From Rapana venosa (lineage: Eukaryota > Mollusca > Gastropoda > Neogastropoda > Muricidae), in NCBI GenBank assembly GCA_028751875.1, contig CM054165.1:27410323-27474322 (forward strand): a stretch of DNA of 64,000 nt, in the 5' to 3' direction. Below are positions 52,941 to 64,000 of the stretch, piece by piece. The notes under the pieces were generated by a model. It made no database searches and was not told the DNA's origin. It worked only from the letters and a program-made list of their open reading frames with translations. The position numbers and the translations under genes are program-made. Position 1 is the first letter of the stretch. Every line of letters starts with the position of its first letter.

Positions 52941-53057
52941 AATACAAACTATCACAACAACGACAAAACAATAGTAGCCTCATATGCTGCCAAAACACAA
53001 AACAAAAATAAAAAAAAGAAAAATAAGCTCATGAGCTACTGATAAACTTGATCACAC

Positions 53058-53152
53058 TGATGCGCTGGGCCTGACTTGCAAGGTGCTGAACGGCAGCGCA
53101 ACACACTCTCACTCATATGACAGACAACACCAGTTACTGTCTGAGCGTTTGA
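53058..53152 (+). repeat. Repeat D
   Basis: GATGCGCTGGGCCTGACTTG, CGGCAGCGC, CTCATATGACAGACAAC and ACTGTCTGAGCG in the same order as 27,093-27,187. Confidence 0.7.
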
Positions 53153-56100
53153 CACAAACAAACAAAAAAGAAAAAAAAAAGACTACTCGCCACTACCCAC
53201 AACCTTTTAAATTTTGTGCACATTTCTGTCAAAAGTTGGGTGAGATCATCCACAAGAAATCTCTTGATTATACACGTTCACTTTTCATCATCAAGATTTA
53301 ACCCACAACCTCTTGAGATTGGCAACAGAAAGAAAAAAAGTCGTCTGTGTTTCTATCTGCTGCAGACATTCCAGAAACAGACTTTGTCCTTTTGTTATTT
53401 GCTGCATCTTTCCAAAACACATACGCTCAATCGTTTTGGATTGGTTTTCCTTTTGTTATAAATATGTCAAGAACGAAATCCAAACTGGCCGTCACACTGA
53501 GAAAATAAAGCCGTATTAAAACAAACAAACTGGAATCAAATCAGTTTCCCCTAGACCACCACACAAACACAATGATTAAAAAAATACACAAAAACCGTTC
53601 ACTTCTCGTGAACCCTAAGCAAAAACTAAAAGGCAAAACGACACAATGAGAGAATGACGACAACAAATAATCATTTTTAAAAAGTCACATGAACGAGAAC
53701 AACAACAACAAAGGAAGGGGGAGGTAGCTTACAAAAATAAACAGCAACTTTAAAAATAAAAAATAAAAACCCAACCAAATCCTAAACATTGCTTTCTTAT
53801 GACACCCCATCACCAAACATACAGCTGAATAAGACAGAAATGGAAAACAAATAGCTCACTTCCTCATGACACACCCCTACCCCCATTCCACCCACCCCCC
53901 CAACCACCCTCCCTCCCTCCACCCCAAAATCTCCACCAACTGAAACTGTACACACTACAAAAACAAAACAACAAAAACCAAAAACAATGCAACAACTGGA
54001 CATTGAACACAAAACGACAAAACAACTTTCCCAAAAGCTGATAAAAACTCAAAGAAGAAAAACCTGTTGAACTGATTGCCTTAACTGTGAATGGTGAAAT
54101 GTATGCTGAACTGACCACACACACAAAATGACAGAACAACTTTTGTTTTTTAAAACTCCCCCCAGGCCCAACTCTCAGAGCCTACCAACCCACAACGCTG
54201 GGACAGTTCGCTCTGTGAATGTGACGAAGACATACTACACACACAGACAGACACACAGACATAGACACACAGATAGACAGACACAAGGAGACATGGCAAA
54301 GCTCATTTTAAGTACAGGGCTTGTTCGCGCGATGGCTTCTTTGTCACATCCACCTCTTTGAGCAATGAAGAGAACACACTCCGCAAACCATATTGGAGTT
54401 TCTTAAATTAATACAAAATAATTACAAGTCTTCATCAGTAGTTGTAGCAAATAAATTATGGTGGCAATCTGAGCAATGATGGCAACAAGTTTTACAAAAT
54501 TTGCTCCCCCAAAAATTAAAGTCGCCATTTCTTTTTGATCTGAACTGAATAAAAAAAAAAATTTTTTAAATGCCTTCAGCTTTTGAAACAATCATATGAG
54601 GCATTCTAAATTTTATAATCATTCCATGAGAAATATTGGAAAACATATTTTCAAAAATGAGTTTTTATAAAAATTTTAAAATGTTTCTCGGAGTCCGGTG
54701 TTTTTTACTTTATTCTCATTATTTTCTTGATGGTTTTTACAGTTATTTTGCTATTCTTTCTGTAATCTTCTTTATTCATTGATCAGCAATCCAATTTTTG
54801 CCCAAATGACGAAAAATGTCAAAGAATTACAAAGCCAGATCACCAGCACAAAGATTCAGCTTTTTTTCTGTTATGTATGTCCACTGTTCTTACAAGAAGA
54901 CTGTTATACAGATACGATACCCCTGAACGATGAAAACATTATCAAACACTGAAAAAGACTGTACCTCAAATCGTCTTCTTCCCTCATGGTTTTACCAAAA
55001 TGACAGAAAGGAGTATAACAAGAAATGTGACCACTCACTGAAAAAGATTATTCAGTAAAATAATTATCTCCTTTCATGATTTTACCTTGACAGTGACAAG
55101 AACTATAACTAGAAACTGTATTGAACACTGACCAAAAAAAAAATTATCTGTAAAATTATCATCTTTCACAATTTTTTAATAATCTTTTCCAACAACCTTT
55201 GCTCTCTTTTCAAGATATTTTCCCTTCAAGACAACAGAAGAAGAAAATAAAACTACTTTTCGTACAATTTTAGAAGCCACACACTTTTAAATTGATGTCA
55301 CTGGTTTCAACAAACTGCCGATGACAAACTTTATAGTTCATGAAAGAAAAAATGTTATCACTAGACATAAAAAGCTTGCATTAGTAAGTATACATATCAC
55401 CCACTGACACTATTCGAAACACAACAAATGAAAAAAAAAAAAATCACAGTAAGATTTTCAAAGAATTCCCACCAAATTCTTCCCAAAACACAAGAGAGGG
55501 AAAGCCCAAATCAAACACCACAACCCATCTAAAAGGAATATCAAAAATATACACAATACATTGTACAGTCAGGAATCACAAATCAAAAACGTAAGGTCAA
55601 CACGCCAATATGGGGGAGGGGAAGAAACCAATCCAAGTTAACTCTTTCCAAACCCCCACACTTGAGAAAACCAATGACCAAGGGAAGCAACCCCAGCAAC
55701 AGCACACTGACACAAACTGAGGTTAAACCAGCCCTCCTCTGTAAACAAAACTAGTTCATCAGGAGAAAGATGCAAGTTTTCCTATGATTTAAAAAAAGGA
55801 GGGAAAAAAAAGCAGTTTTTTTTGTTATCATCGATTTCTTTGGGGTGGGGTGGGGGTTGTCTCCCGCTCGTGTATGATGTCACTCTGTTTTCATGACTCG
55901 CTCACTTTTGGAATGTCTTTAAACTTGCAGCAATAGCCCAGAGCATTAAACCAATGATTTTTTTGTTAATGTACATTTCGTCAAAGAATTTTTCAAGATA
56001 CAAAGCGACATATTTCTCTTCAAGCTTTACTCCATCATTAAAAAAAAAATTAACGTTTAAAAACAAAACAAAACACCACTCTCCTTCATGCAAAAGTTTT

Positions 56101-57284
56101 AAACAAACCAACAACAAAAATGGTTGGTAATTTTTTTTCCCTGTGTTACGTCTTATTTTTACACACATTTGCCAATGAAGCAGGCTTCAGTTCAATAAGC
56201 TTCATTTAATTCATTTTTGTGTGTCAATTTTTTTTTTTTTCAGACATAAGATTTCTTCCCTCTTTCCTTTCACGCATCATGCAAAAGATTGTTTCTGATA
56301 TGTTTCAGTAAGAAAAATGCTACCAAACATTTCTGGAGTATTGTATGGTACACAATGGGAATCAAAAAATAAGGTTGTTTTTCTTTTAATGCAATTCTAA
56401 CTATAATTTATACCCAAAAAATTTAAGCTACATTCATCAAAAGTTCCAAGACAAAAGTAAAAAAAAAAATTTAAAAAAAATTACACACACACTTAAACCT
56501 GCAGGTGAAACATTCCACACACACACACAGAAAAAGATTCATGGCCTTTTCTTTTTTCAAAAAAATTCAAAAACTGGAAATATATACCCAAAAAAAATTG
56601 CCATACAACTGTGAATTCTGCACACACAGAGGCATGGACGACACTAACACGCAGACAGGACGGAAGGGGCAAAAAGGAACCCTCTCCCAAGCCTCCACAA
56701 CCCAAGAATGGAATGTTCTAGAGAAAAAAAGCCACCACAAAAAAATTAAATAAGATACAATTGATATTAAAGCACGACAAATCGAAAGGGAGACATTTTT
56801 TTTTTTTAAAGGGGAGGGGCATCAAAAAAAAATTTGTGGTTTTTTAATCCTCAATCTGAGCAAGACCTCACAAACAACAAGACATTAAACAAAACATTCA
56901 AATTCCTGGCAGCGAGTAATTCACACAACTGTCTTTTTTTTTTTTATCTTCCCTGTAGGTTTTCCAATCTCAATACCAGCCACACCTATGCCTAGATTTA
57001 TTAAAACACACAAAACACAAACAAAAAAACAAAAAAATTCAAAAAGTCATGATTCCAGACAAAGGAGTGAACGTTCACTCTGTGAAATAAAAAAAACAGA
57101 TGATGGAGAGAGGGGACAGCGATCACAATGTGACCCAGACCTATGACTGAAAACTACAACTTTTCAGATTACTTTCAGTTACCGTTTCAGCCTAGACCAC
57201 CTGTTCTGCCGCAATCTTAGCGCATTTAAAAGGAAAAAGAATGGTCAACACAAACACATGTTGTCAACCTGCACAAACATGCAT
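53153..57284. other. Possible minus-strand 3' UTR, middle part
   Basis: A-rich on the plus strand, few repeats, CAGACA-type run at 54,238-54,290, and no coding frame above chance on either strand. The low repeat content and steady composition fit untranslated or intergenic sequence. Confidence 0.4.
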
Positions 57285-57600
57285 GCATGCATGCATGCAC
57301 TACACACACACTACACACACATGCACACATACTTCACACATACACACACTACACATATATACTACACACACACACTACACACATACTTCACACACACACA
57401 CCTCACACACACACATACTACACACACACATACTACACACACAACCACACACACTACACACTACACACACACATACACCCACACACACACACTACACACA
57501 CCACACACTACACAACACTACAAACTGAACACACATGAACAAAAACTGGCAGGAGAAAAAACAAACACACACACACACACACCACACACACACCTCCAAA
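57285..57600. repeat. CACACTA/CATGCATG microsatellite
   Basis: CATGCATG units, then CACACACTA-type repeats to about 57,525 and CA repeats to 57,595. A further CA run lies at 57,761-57,795. His/Thr-rich frames are repeat translation. Confidence 0.9.
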
Positions 57601-57757
57601 ACAAATGACCCCCCCACCTTCCATCCTATAAAAATATGACTCTGGTGCATCAGTGCGAGCAACATCGTGTATGAGACATTTGGGTTAATCAATACATGTA
57701 CAAAAATAATCTTTTTAACGTGGAGAGATATGATCTCGTGCGAGACATTATTCATAT

Positions 57758-57797
<40 letters not shown>

Positions 57798-57799
57798 GT

Positions 57800-58530
57800 C
57801 CTTAGTAATTCATCTACACAGCAAATTATATTCATGTAAGTTTTGCAGCACAAAAAAATAAAATAAAATAACTATGCACGCTACTACGCTCTTTCATTTA
57901 AAACAAACTTTTCAAATTCCATCATCAAGAAAATCTACTGCAGAACAATTTTATAGCTAAGCAATGCTGACTGCCGTGATACTGAACAAATCCTCTCTTG
58001 ACATGCAAAAAAAAAAAAAAAAAAAAACCCACACACACACAAAAACCTAGAAACTAAAAAACCAAATAACCGCTACATACATCATCAATGTCATGAAAAA
58101 GTGTCACGTTAAAAAAAAAAAAAAAAAAAAAAAACACCTAAACACAAAAAAAGCCATTTTGTCCAAAAACCATAGTTTATGCACGCAGCCAATGCAGGTC
58201 AGAACAGGGTGACATGTCACACACACATGGATTGCTGTATCACTGAGGTGGAAGGAGAAGAACTCAAACAGACTCCATTTCATTCTACAACTACCGTCAC
58301 ACGGTAATTGTCCTCTTAACTGAAAAAATACCTCCTACATAATTTTTTAACAAATATTTAAAAAACTGGTCGCAGATGGACAAATCTCACCAATGGTGAA
58401 CCTAGTCAAAGAAACATTCCCCCCCCACTCCACCCCACCACCCCTCCCCCCACCCCCCATTAAGTCAGCCAAATATCCAAGCCAAAGGAACAAAGGGGCT
58501 TCTTCATTCTTTTGAATTCACCAGCAATCC
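57800..58530. other. A-run-rich sequence
   Basis: A runs of about 20 near 58,007 and 58,110, a short C/A-rich block at 58,418-58,460, and a SINE-C end-like word (AAATCTCACCAATGGTGAAC) at 58,383. No gene is visible. Confidence 0.45.
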
Positions 58531-58539
58531 TTTAATGAG

Positions 58540-58568
58540 GAAGAGAGAGAGAGAGAGAGAGAAGAGAG

Positions 58569-58632
<64 letters not shown>

Positions 58633-58675
58633 CAGACAGACAGACACAGACAGACACAGACAAAGAGAGAGAAAT
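58540..58675. repeat. (GA)n microsatellite with CAGA units
   Basis: GAGAGA run to about 58,631, then CAGACAGACA units. Confidence 0.9.
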
Positions 58676-58808
58676 AAAGAAATATAAGCCAAGTGAATTC
58701 AACACCCCCAAAAAACATGCTACCTCAAAGAACCTGACACAAAAAAAACAGAAAGAACAAAAAAACCCACATACTCAAGTTTGTAAGCTTGCCTGGGATT
58801 CACTGAAT

Positions 58809-58810
58809 TA

Positions 58811-58862
<52 letters not shown>
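58809..58862. repeat. (TA)n microsatellite
   Basis: TATATA run with a single CA interruption, followed by four CCAA units at 58,876-58,892. Confidence 0.9.
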
Positions 58863-58865
<3 letters not shown>

Positions 58866-58892
58866 TTGAAAAAAACCAACCAACCAACCAAC

Positions 58893-60084
58893 CAGGCAAG
58901 CCATTTACGACTTCTGACAATAAGTCTTCTCCCTCATAAGAAAAAGAGCTGCACCACCAAAAAAAAAAAATAGAATGGTTTACATACATACATGTAAAAA
59001 AAACCCACAAAAATCCGTAGGACCAAAATTCACAGCACGCATGATCACTCCTCATCACAACTCAAAACATCATCACAATAATATCACACACCACTCAACA
59101 CCAACACCCTTTAACCAAAAAAAACCAAAAACAAAAAAAACATTTTTTTTAAAAAGACACCCTTCTACATTCCCAACACAAAGCGCCGTAAAAACAATCA
59201 ACACACTCACAACAACAACAACAACAACGGGGAAAAAAAAAGGAAAAAAAAAACCCACAAAAAACTGACCTCATTCTGTACACTACTAAGCCAGGCTACC
59301 ATCTCCAGTAAGAATTAAACACGCCAACAGCACAACGCCAAACATCTCATCAAAAGATAAGATCTCTCTAATGAACAAGTCCGTCCAAATTCTTTCTGTC
59401 CAACTTCCCTCAAGGATGAAATTGTCTATGTACAAAATCACACAGTCTTTCGTTTTGTTTTGGGGGGGGGGGGTTAATAAATTTTACAAAATTCTTTCCT
59501 CAAATCTACTAGGTTTGGGTTTTTTTCCCCCCAGACTTTATAAAGTAAATGTCAGTCGTTACACAAAATTGACATGCCACTTCAAAAATTGTACATATTC
59601 ACAGGCTAAAAAAAATAAGATTTCCTTTTTTTTTTTTTTTTGGTCTTCCACAAAAATTACGAATAAATCATTTCCAAAGGCTTTTTCTTTTAAAACCAAA
59701 ATGTCATGGTTTTTCAACTGTGAGAATTTTCAATAATAATACAAATGTCAAAATTCTAGATGATATATAACTTTTCTATTTCTTCCAACTCGATCAGAGA
59801 ATGACCCACTTTTCAAAATAAGGAAGACTGGAAGCAGGTCAGGTTCTTTGATAATAACACTACTAGCTCACCAAATAACCACACACAATATAAAAAAAAA
59901 ATTGCTTGCTTTTGATGAAAATATGGTCAACACTCCAAAAACGCAAACTCTTACGGAAATTGCTTCGTGATCGGTCAGATGAAGAGCACTACTATACAGC
60001 CAGCAGCTCTGCGCGTTTTGTTAGAGTGCAAGTTAGTTAGTTATCACTATTGCCTCTGCTGTGCCGCAATACAACATGTTTGTG
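58893..60084. other. AT-rich sequence, no gene seen
   Basis: Short A runs, CAA units at 59,210-59,228 and a G run at 59,461-59,473. Nothing recognisable as coding. Confidence 0.4.
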
Positions 60085-60215
60085 CTTTTCTCCCACAGAC
60101 GCTGTGCATATAAACAATAAGGGGGGGGGGGGGGGGAATACCCCACAGATGCTGTGCATATACACAACGGAAAAACCCCCCAACTATTCCACAGATGCCA
60201 TGCATATACAAAATG
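60085..60215 (+). repeat. Three-copy tandem repeat, GCATATA motif
   Basis: CCACAGACGCTGTGCATATA, CCACAGATGCTGTGCATATA and CCACAGATGCCATGCATATA recur about 45-50 bp apart. A run of about 16 G lies between copies 1 and 2. Confidence 0.8.
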
Positions 60216-60955
60216 AGAAGTTTTTTTTAAAAAATTCATGATTTGTGCAATTTTTTTTCTTTTGTACCTAACCTCACAAACACTAATAATTTGAAGGAAT
60301 AGACATCTTAAAAGTCACAAAAATTCACTGAGCAAAGTCCGCCTCAAATTGCCTTGCACTTGAATTTTTCTCTCTTGCTTTCTCTCTCTCCCTCTTGCTC
60401 TCACATCATGGCAGTCTACAAGTGAAGCAAATTCTAAGTAGCAGAAGAAGAAAAAAAAGGCACCCGAATTGATTTGCATAGAATGAAGATGTGTGCTTGT
60501 CATTCCTGTTTCTGGCCAATGTCAACTCTGCAATAAGACTGACTGACTTCCAGCCCCTTGGGCAAAATGTGCGATATTCTAAAAAGACAAAAACAACAAA
60601 AAAAACCAAGCGCAGGTGTCTGTGCCTATACACACGCGCGCGCGAGAGAGAGACATCTGTGAGAGCACATGTACGCACGCATGTTTGTGCAAGTGCTATC
60701 TGTGCATGCATATATATATATGCAAATTGATGAGCAAAGCTTGCGCATAATATTTATAGTATAAACGCATAAATTGCAAATCGTAGCTGAGGATTGTTCG
60801 TCCACGTGCATAGAAAGAAAACCCTGGATGGATGCCCCTTGTAAATGATTGGTCCAAAACTGCATAGCAACGTGTCGCTAAATCGACTGATACTACTTGG
60901 ACAGTGCAGCAAGGTAACTAGAGCACAGCTTTCACCATCGTCACTGTACATAGCC
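60216..60955. other. Unassigned, short CT, CG and TA runs
   Basis: CTCTC near 60,365-60,400, CGCGCG near 60,637 and TATATATA near 60,711. No gene is seen. Confidence 0.4.
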
Positions 60956-61203
60956 ATCTTCTTCTTCTTCCTTTTTTTGTCATGTTTCTCCCAGGGGAGG
61001 TTGACATTGATGAGCCTTCTCCATCTCTCTCTGTCTTGAGCTTCCTCCTTATCTATGCCCCTTTCTCTAACATCATCTGCAATACAGGCAGCCCAGGTCT
61101 TGCTAAGTCTTCCCTTTGGTCTCTTTCCATCCACTACGAAGCTCACTGTTCACCTCATAATGTGGTGGTCTGCATTCCGCCGAACGTGCCCAAACCAGCG
61201 TTT
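60956..61203 (-). mobile_element. LINE 3' end fragment
   Basis: The same family as 42,845-43,318 and 45,727-46,122. The minus frame includes KRPKGRLSKTWAACIADDVR and RERWRRLINV. The 3' end has AAGAAGAAG at 60,957-60,970 (minus strand). It is 5'-truncated at about 61,203. Confidence 0.85.
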
Positions 61204-61809
61204 TGTACACAGCCATCATTCACGACAAACAGTGGAGGAGCTCCCACTGCTGTTCACAGCGATGGAGACAGGTGAACTGCCGTCATCCACATAGCATTAA
61301 CCAACCACAACTTTCATCACCTAACATCCTCTTGGTTTGGGTTTGTCTCGACTACAAACTTTCCTCCCCTGAAATGAAAATAGGTGGCTGCTTAGTTAAA
61401 GATAGGAATTTGGACTGCTCTCTGTGAACGAATCTCTGACGTTTTCTACAATTTCTTTCCAAACTAATATGATTGCTCAAGATGAAAAAAAACGACAAAA
61501 CCCACACACATAAAAAAGAAGGGGAGAGAGGATGTGCACTAAGCACTGTTGATCTGTTATGTCCCCCCCCTCCCCCCTACCTCCCCTACCCCCCCAAAAA
61601 AGTATATTTCATAGGTTTGGAAAATCTATGTCAACTGTTGTTTACATGTGTTGGTATGCTCGGCGTAAAAAGATGGCAGTATCGGTGAATGTGAATTCGC
61701 TTCTTGTATTCTTCAAAAGAGTTCCCGCTCCCTTTGCAGCAAAATGATCAGTTCTTTCTCATGCTGTTTTAACTTAGAATAAGCTCTCTTCCAAAAACTC
61801 TCTTTCCAC
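61204..61809. other. Unassigned sequence
   Basis: Balanced composition at first, then a C-rich spot near 61,563-61,595. No recognisable frame. Confidence 0.4.
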
Positions 61810-62430
61810 AAAATGCAAGATGTAATCTCCCTCTCTCTCTCTCTCTTACCTTACAAAATGCAAGATGTAACCTCCCTCTCTCTCTCTTACCTTACAAAAT
61901 GCAAGATGTAACCTCCCTCTCTCTCTCTTACCTTACAAAATGCAAGATGTAACCTCCCTCTCTCTCTCTTACCTTACAAAATGCAAGATCTCCCCCTCTC
62001 TCTCTCTCTACCTTACAAAAAGCAAACTGTAATCTCCCTCTCTCTCTCTCTCTTACCTTACAAAATGCAATATGTAACCTCCCTCTCTCTCTCTTACCTT
62101 ACAAATGCAAGATGTAATCTCCATCTCTCTCACCTTACAAAATGCAAGATGTAAACTCCCTCTCTCTCTCTCTCTTACCTTACAAAATGCAAATGTAAAC
62201 TCCCTCTCTCTCTCTCTTACCTTACAAAATGCAATTGTAATCTCCTCTCTCTCTCTCTTACTTACAAAATCAAGTGAATCTCCTCTCTCTCTCTCTCTCT
62301 CTCACCTTACAAAAAGCAAACTGTAATCTCCCTCTCTCTCTCTCTTACCTTAACTGTAATCTCCATCTCTCTCTCTCTTACCTTAACTGTAATCTCCATC
62401 TCTCTCTCACCTTACAAAATGCAAACTGTA
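61810..62430 (-). repeat. 40-50-bp minisatellite with donor-like motif
   Basis: About 13 head-to-tail units of CTCTCTC, CTTACCTTACAAAATGCAAG and TGTAATCTCC. The CT run length varies. On the minus strand most units contain AAGGTAAGAGAG, a close match to a 5' splice site (AAG|GTAAGA). If the minus-strand gene has a long 3' UTR, this array lies in its sense strand. Confidence 0.9.
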
Positions 62431-62576
62431 AGCTCCTTCTCCGACCACAGAATCCATCTTGAAATGCCACACAGGCCAAACATAAGATCCCACAACGCAG
62501 ATGATGTCAACCTTAGATGAGGCGATCACAACAACACAGCACAACAGTGACGACATCACCGTCAGAAATCCGTTTC

Positions 62577-62578
<2 letters not shown>

Positions 62579-62612
<34 letters not shown>
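62579..62612. repeat. Poly(C) run of 34
   Basis: Uninterrupted C, the longest single-base run of this kind in the window. Confidence 0.9.
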
Positions 62613-63348
62613 ACCACCCCAACACAGGACATGAGTGAAGAATCAGTCCATCAGCACAATGCACGACCAGCGTGGTTTCTTCACGCAATTACAGAACTGA
62701 AAAAACTTTTTTTTTAAATTAGTACGTTCAGAAAATCTTGTCTCCCTTCTTTTGCGCTTCCTCTCATCTCCTCTTCGTGTTGCTGTTGGGATTATATGGG
62801 AGAGGGGAGGGAGGGGGGGAGGGGAGAGAGTCAAGATTTCAGCAGTTCTTGTTACAAAAACCATGGTGACTTTTGTGTGTGTGTGTGGTGTCTCTTTTCT
62901 TGGCATTTTTGTTTTCTTACACCACATAACAGATTTGGGTTTGGTTGGAAAGAGGGGGGGGTATCAATAAAATGGATTTTCTGCTGCTTATTTTTTGTTC
63001 TCTGTGGAATTGTTCCATCGATTTATCTAGACGTTGCTTCGTGAAAGTATTTTGGTTTTGGTTTTTTTTAACTGACAAGTTTGGGGTGACATCTTTTCTC
63101 TTTTTTGCATCTTACCAACAACAAAAACAACATTAACAACTAAAAATCTGCCTCAAATTCCTACATGTGTGACCCCTCCATCTTTCAGTTTATTCCTTCT
63201 TTCAAAATATACCCATCCTCAAAATTTTACATCTTTTTCCTATCGGTTTTTCTCTGTTCTAGTTCATTGTTCTTCTATCTCACTGAAATTCAGCAGTCAT
63301 CTGATTCCAACGCTGTCAATGTCCATGCCTCCACCTTGAGATAGGGGG

Positions 63349-63405
<57 letters not shown>

Positions 63406-63732
63406 GTGTGTGTATGTGTGTATGTGTGCGCGCGCGCATGCGTGCGTGCGTGCATGCATATGAGATACCAATGGGGCGGACATTCAAATCAGCACCAGCA
63501 GAGGTTTTGACGACAGGGTTTTGTTTTGTTTTCTTTTCCAATCCTTGCACTGGCACAAGACGCTGGCATGAGAGCGAGACTAAAAAAAAACAACAAAAAA
63601 AACTTTCTTTTTCCAAAAAAAAAAAAAAAAAAAAGGAAAAGCGAAGCCTCGATGTGAGGTGTGGGATGACATCGCCTTCGTTGACGTCGTCGTCGTCGTC
63701 GTCATCTCAGGCAGAGGTGAAAGGTCAATGGT
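62613..63732 (-). other. Proximal 3' UTR of the minus-strand gene (inferred)
   Basis: Lies directly after the stop codon on the minus strand. It contains GGGG/GAG-rich sequence near 62,798-62,830, a TG run at 63,349-63,405 followed by GCGCGC and GCATGC words, A runs and GTC units near 63,684-63,702. Confidence 0.5.
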
Positions 63733-63810
63733 TTACTGGCGCTTCTGTCGGTTCATGTTGGTCAGCATGAGGCTGATGTAGGAGGTCAGTAGATCGTCCA
63801 TCTTGTAGCC
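63733..63810 (-). CDS. Terminal coding exon of an unidentified gene
   Basis: Read on the minus strand, acceptor CTGCTGTCTGCTGCACAG is followed at 63,810 by 25 codons: [20 protein letters not shown] and RQKRQ, then TAA at 63,733-63,735. The clean acceptor with pyrimidine-rich lead, biased codon use (CTG, AAC, AAG) and amphipathic helix-like sequence support a real exon. I do not recognise the protein. Upstream exons are outside the window. The reading phase is taken from the open frame and cannot be checked against the previous exon. Confidence 0.6.
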   Translation of the reverse strand, partial: GYKMDDLLTSYISLMLTNMNRQKRQ

Positions 63811-63885
63811 CTGTGCAGCAGACAGCAGTGTGAGCACGTCAGTACATCACCTCCACACATCCACCGGTTAACAATCTACGTCAAT

Positions 63886-64000
63886 CAACTGACAATGTAC
63901 GTCAGTCAGTGAACCATCTTGGCACATCAATTGACAATCTACATCAATCAGTGAACCATCTTGGCACATCAACTGACAATCTACATCAATCAGTGAAGCC
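63886..64000. repeat. 42-bp minisatellite at window edge
   Basis: CAACTGACAATGTACGTCAG, CAATTGACAATCTACATCAA and CAACTGACAATCTACATCAA recur every 42 bp, with CAGTGAACCATCTTGGCACA between them. It lies in the last intron of the minus-strand gene. Confidence 0.85.

Overview
This is a eukaryotic, animal-type window: small exons separated by kilobase introns, GT-AG splice sites, many tRNA-derived SINEs, decayed non-LTR retrotransposons and very abundant microsatellites. The repeat style (SINE tails with the AGCGCTATATAAAT motif followed by AAT or GAT runs, RTE-like elements) fits a marine lophotrochozoan, most likely a gastropod mollusc. That taxon is an inference from general knowledge; no species marker is visible.

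One gene is well supported. GTF2E2, the beta subunit of general transcription factor TFIIE, runs on the plus strand from the ATG at 14,518 to the TGA at 48,066 in seven coding exons. Its phases join exactly except for one frameshift in exon 6. About 856 coding bases are spread over 33.5 kb. A second gene lies on the minus strand at the right edge, where only its terminal coding exon (63,733-63,810) is visible. A possible poly(A) signal near 50,967-50,995 would give it a very long 3' UTR. The two genes converge.

Layout. 1-10,500: repeats of poor apparent sequence quality (homopolymer smearing), including a copy of an RTE-like LINE, SINE copies and a 5S-rRNA-derived SINE. 10,600-13,250: clean repeats (SINE-A, a LINE 3' half, SINE-B, AAT microsatellite). 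13,250-14,517: probable GTF2E2 promoter region with a perfect CRE palindrome. Intron 1 holds a 717-bp hAT-like MITE with TIRs and 5-bp target duplications inside a LINE fragment. Intron 2 ends in a SINE that abuts the exon 3 splice acceptor. Intron 3 holds a 670-bp pentamer satellite and two LINEs sitting inside an older 120-bp tandem repeat. Intron 4 holds a CR1/L2-like LINE and an 11.4-kb array of a 29-bp minisatellite, the most striking object here. Intron 5 holds nested inverted LINE and SINE copies. 48-64 kb is intergenic sequence or long 3' UTR, rich in microsatellites, with a 5S-derived SINE nested in a tRNA-derived SINE and a 40-50-bp minisatellite that carries a repeated splice-donor-like motif.

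For reference I call the SINE families A (tRNA head, about 330 bp, plus a tail), B (tRNA head, about 400 bp), C (tRNA head, about 330 bp), 5S (5S rRNA-derived head) and an unclassified repeat D. These labels are mine. Families A and B share a central core around CTCATCCGAA.
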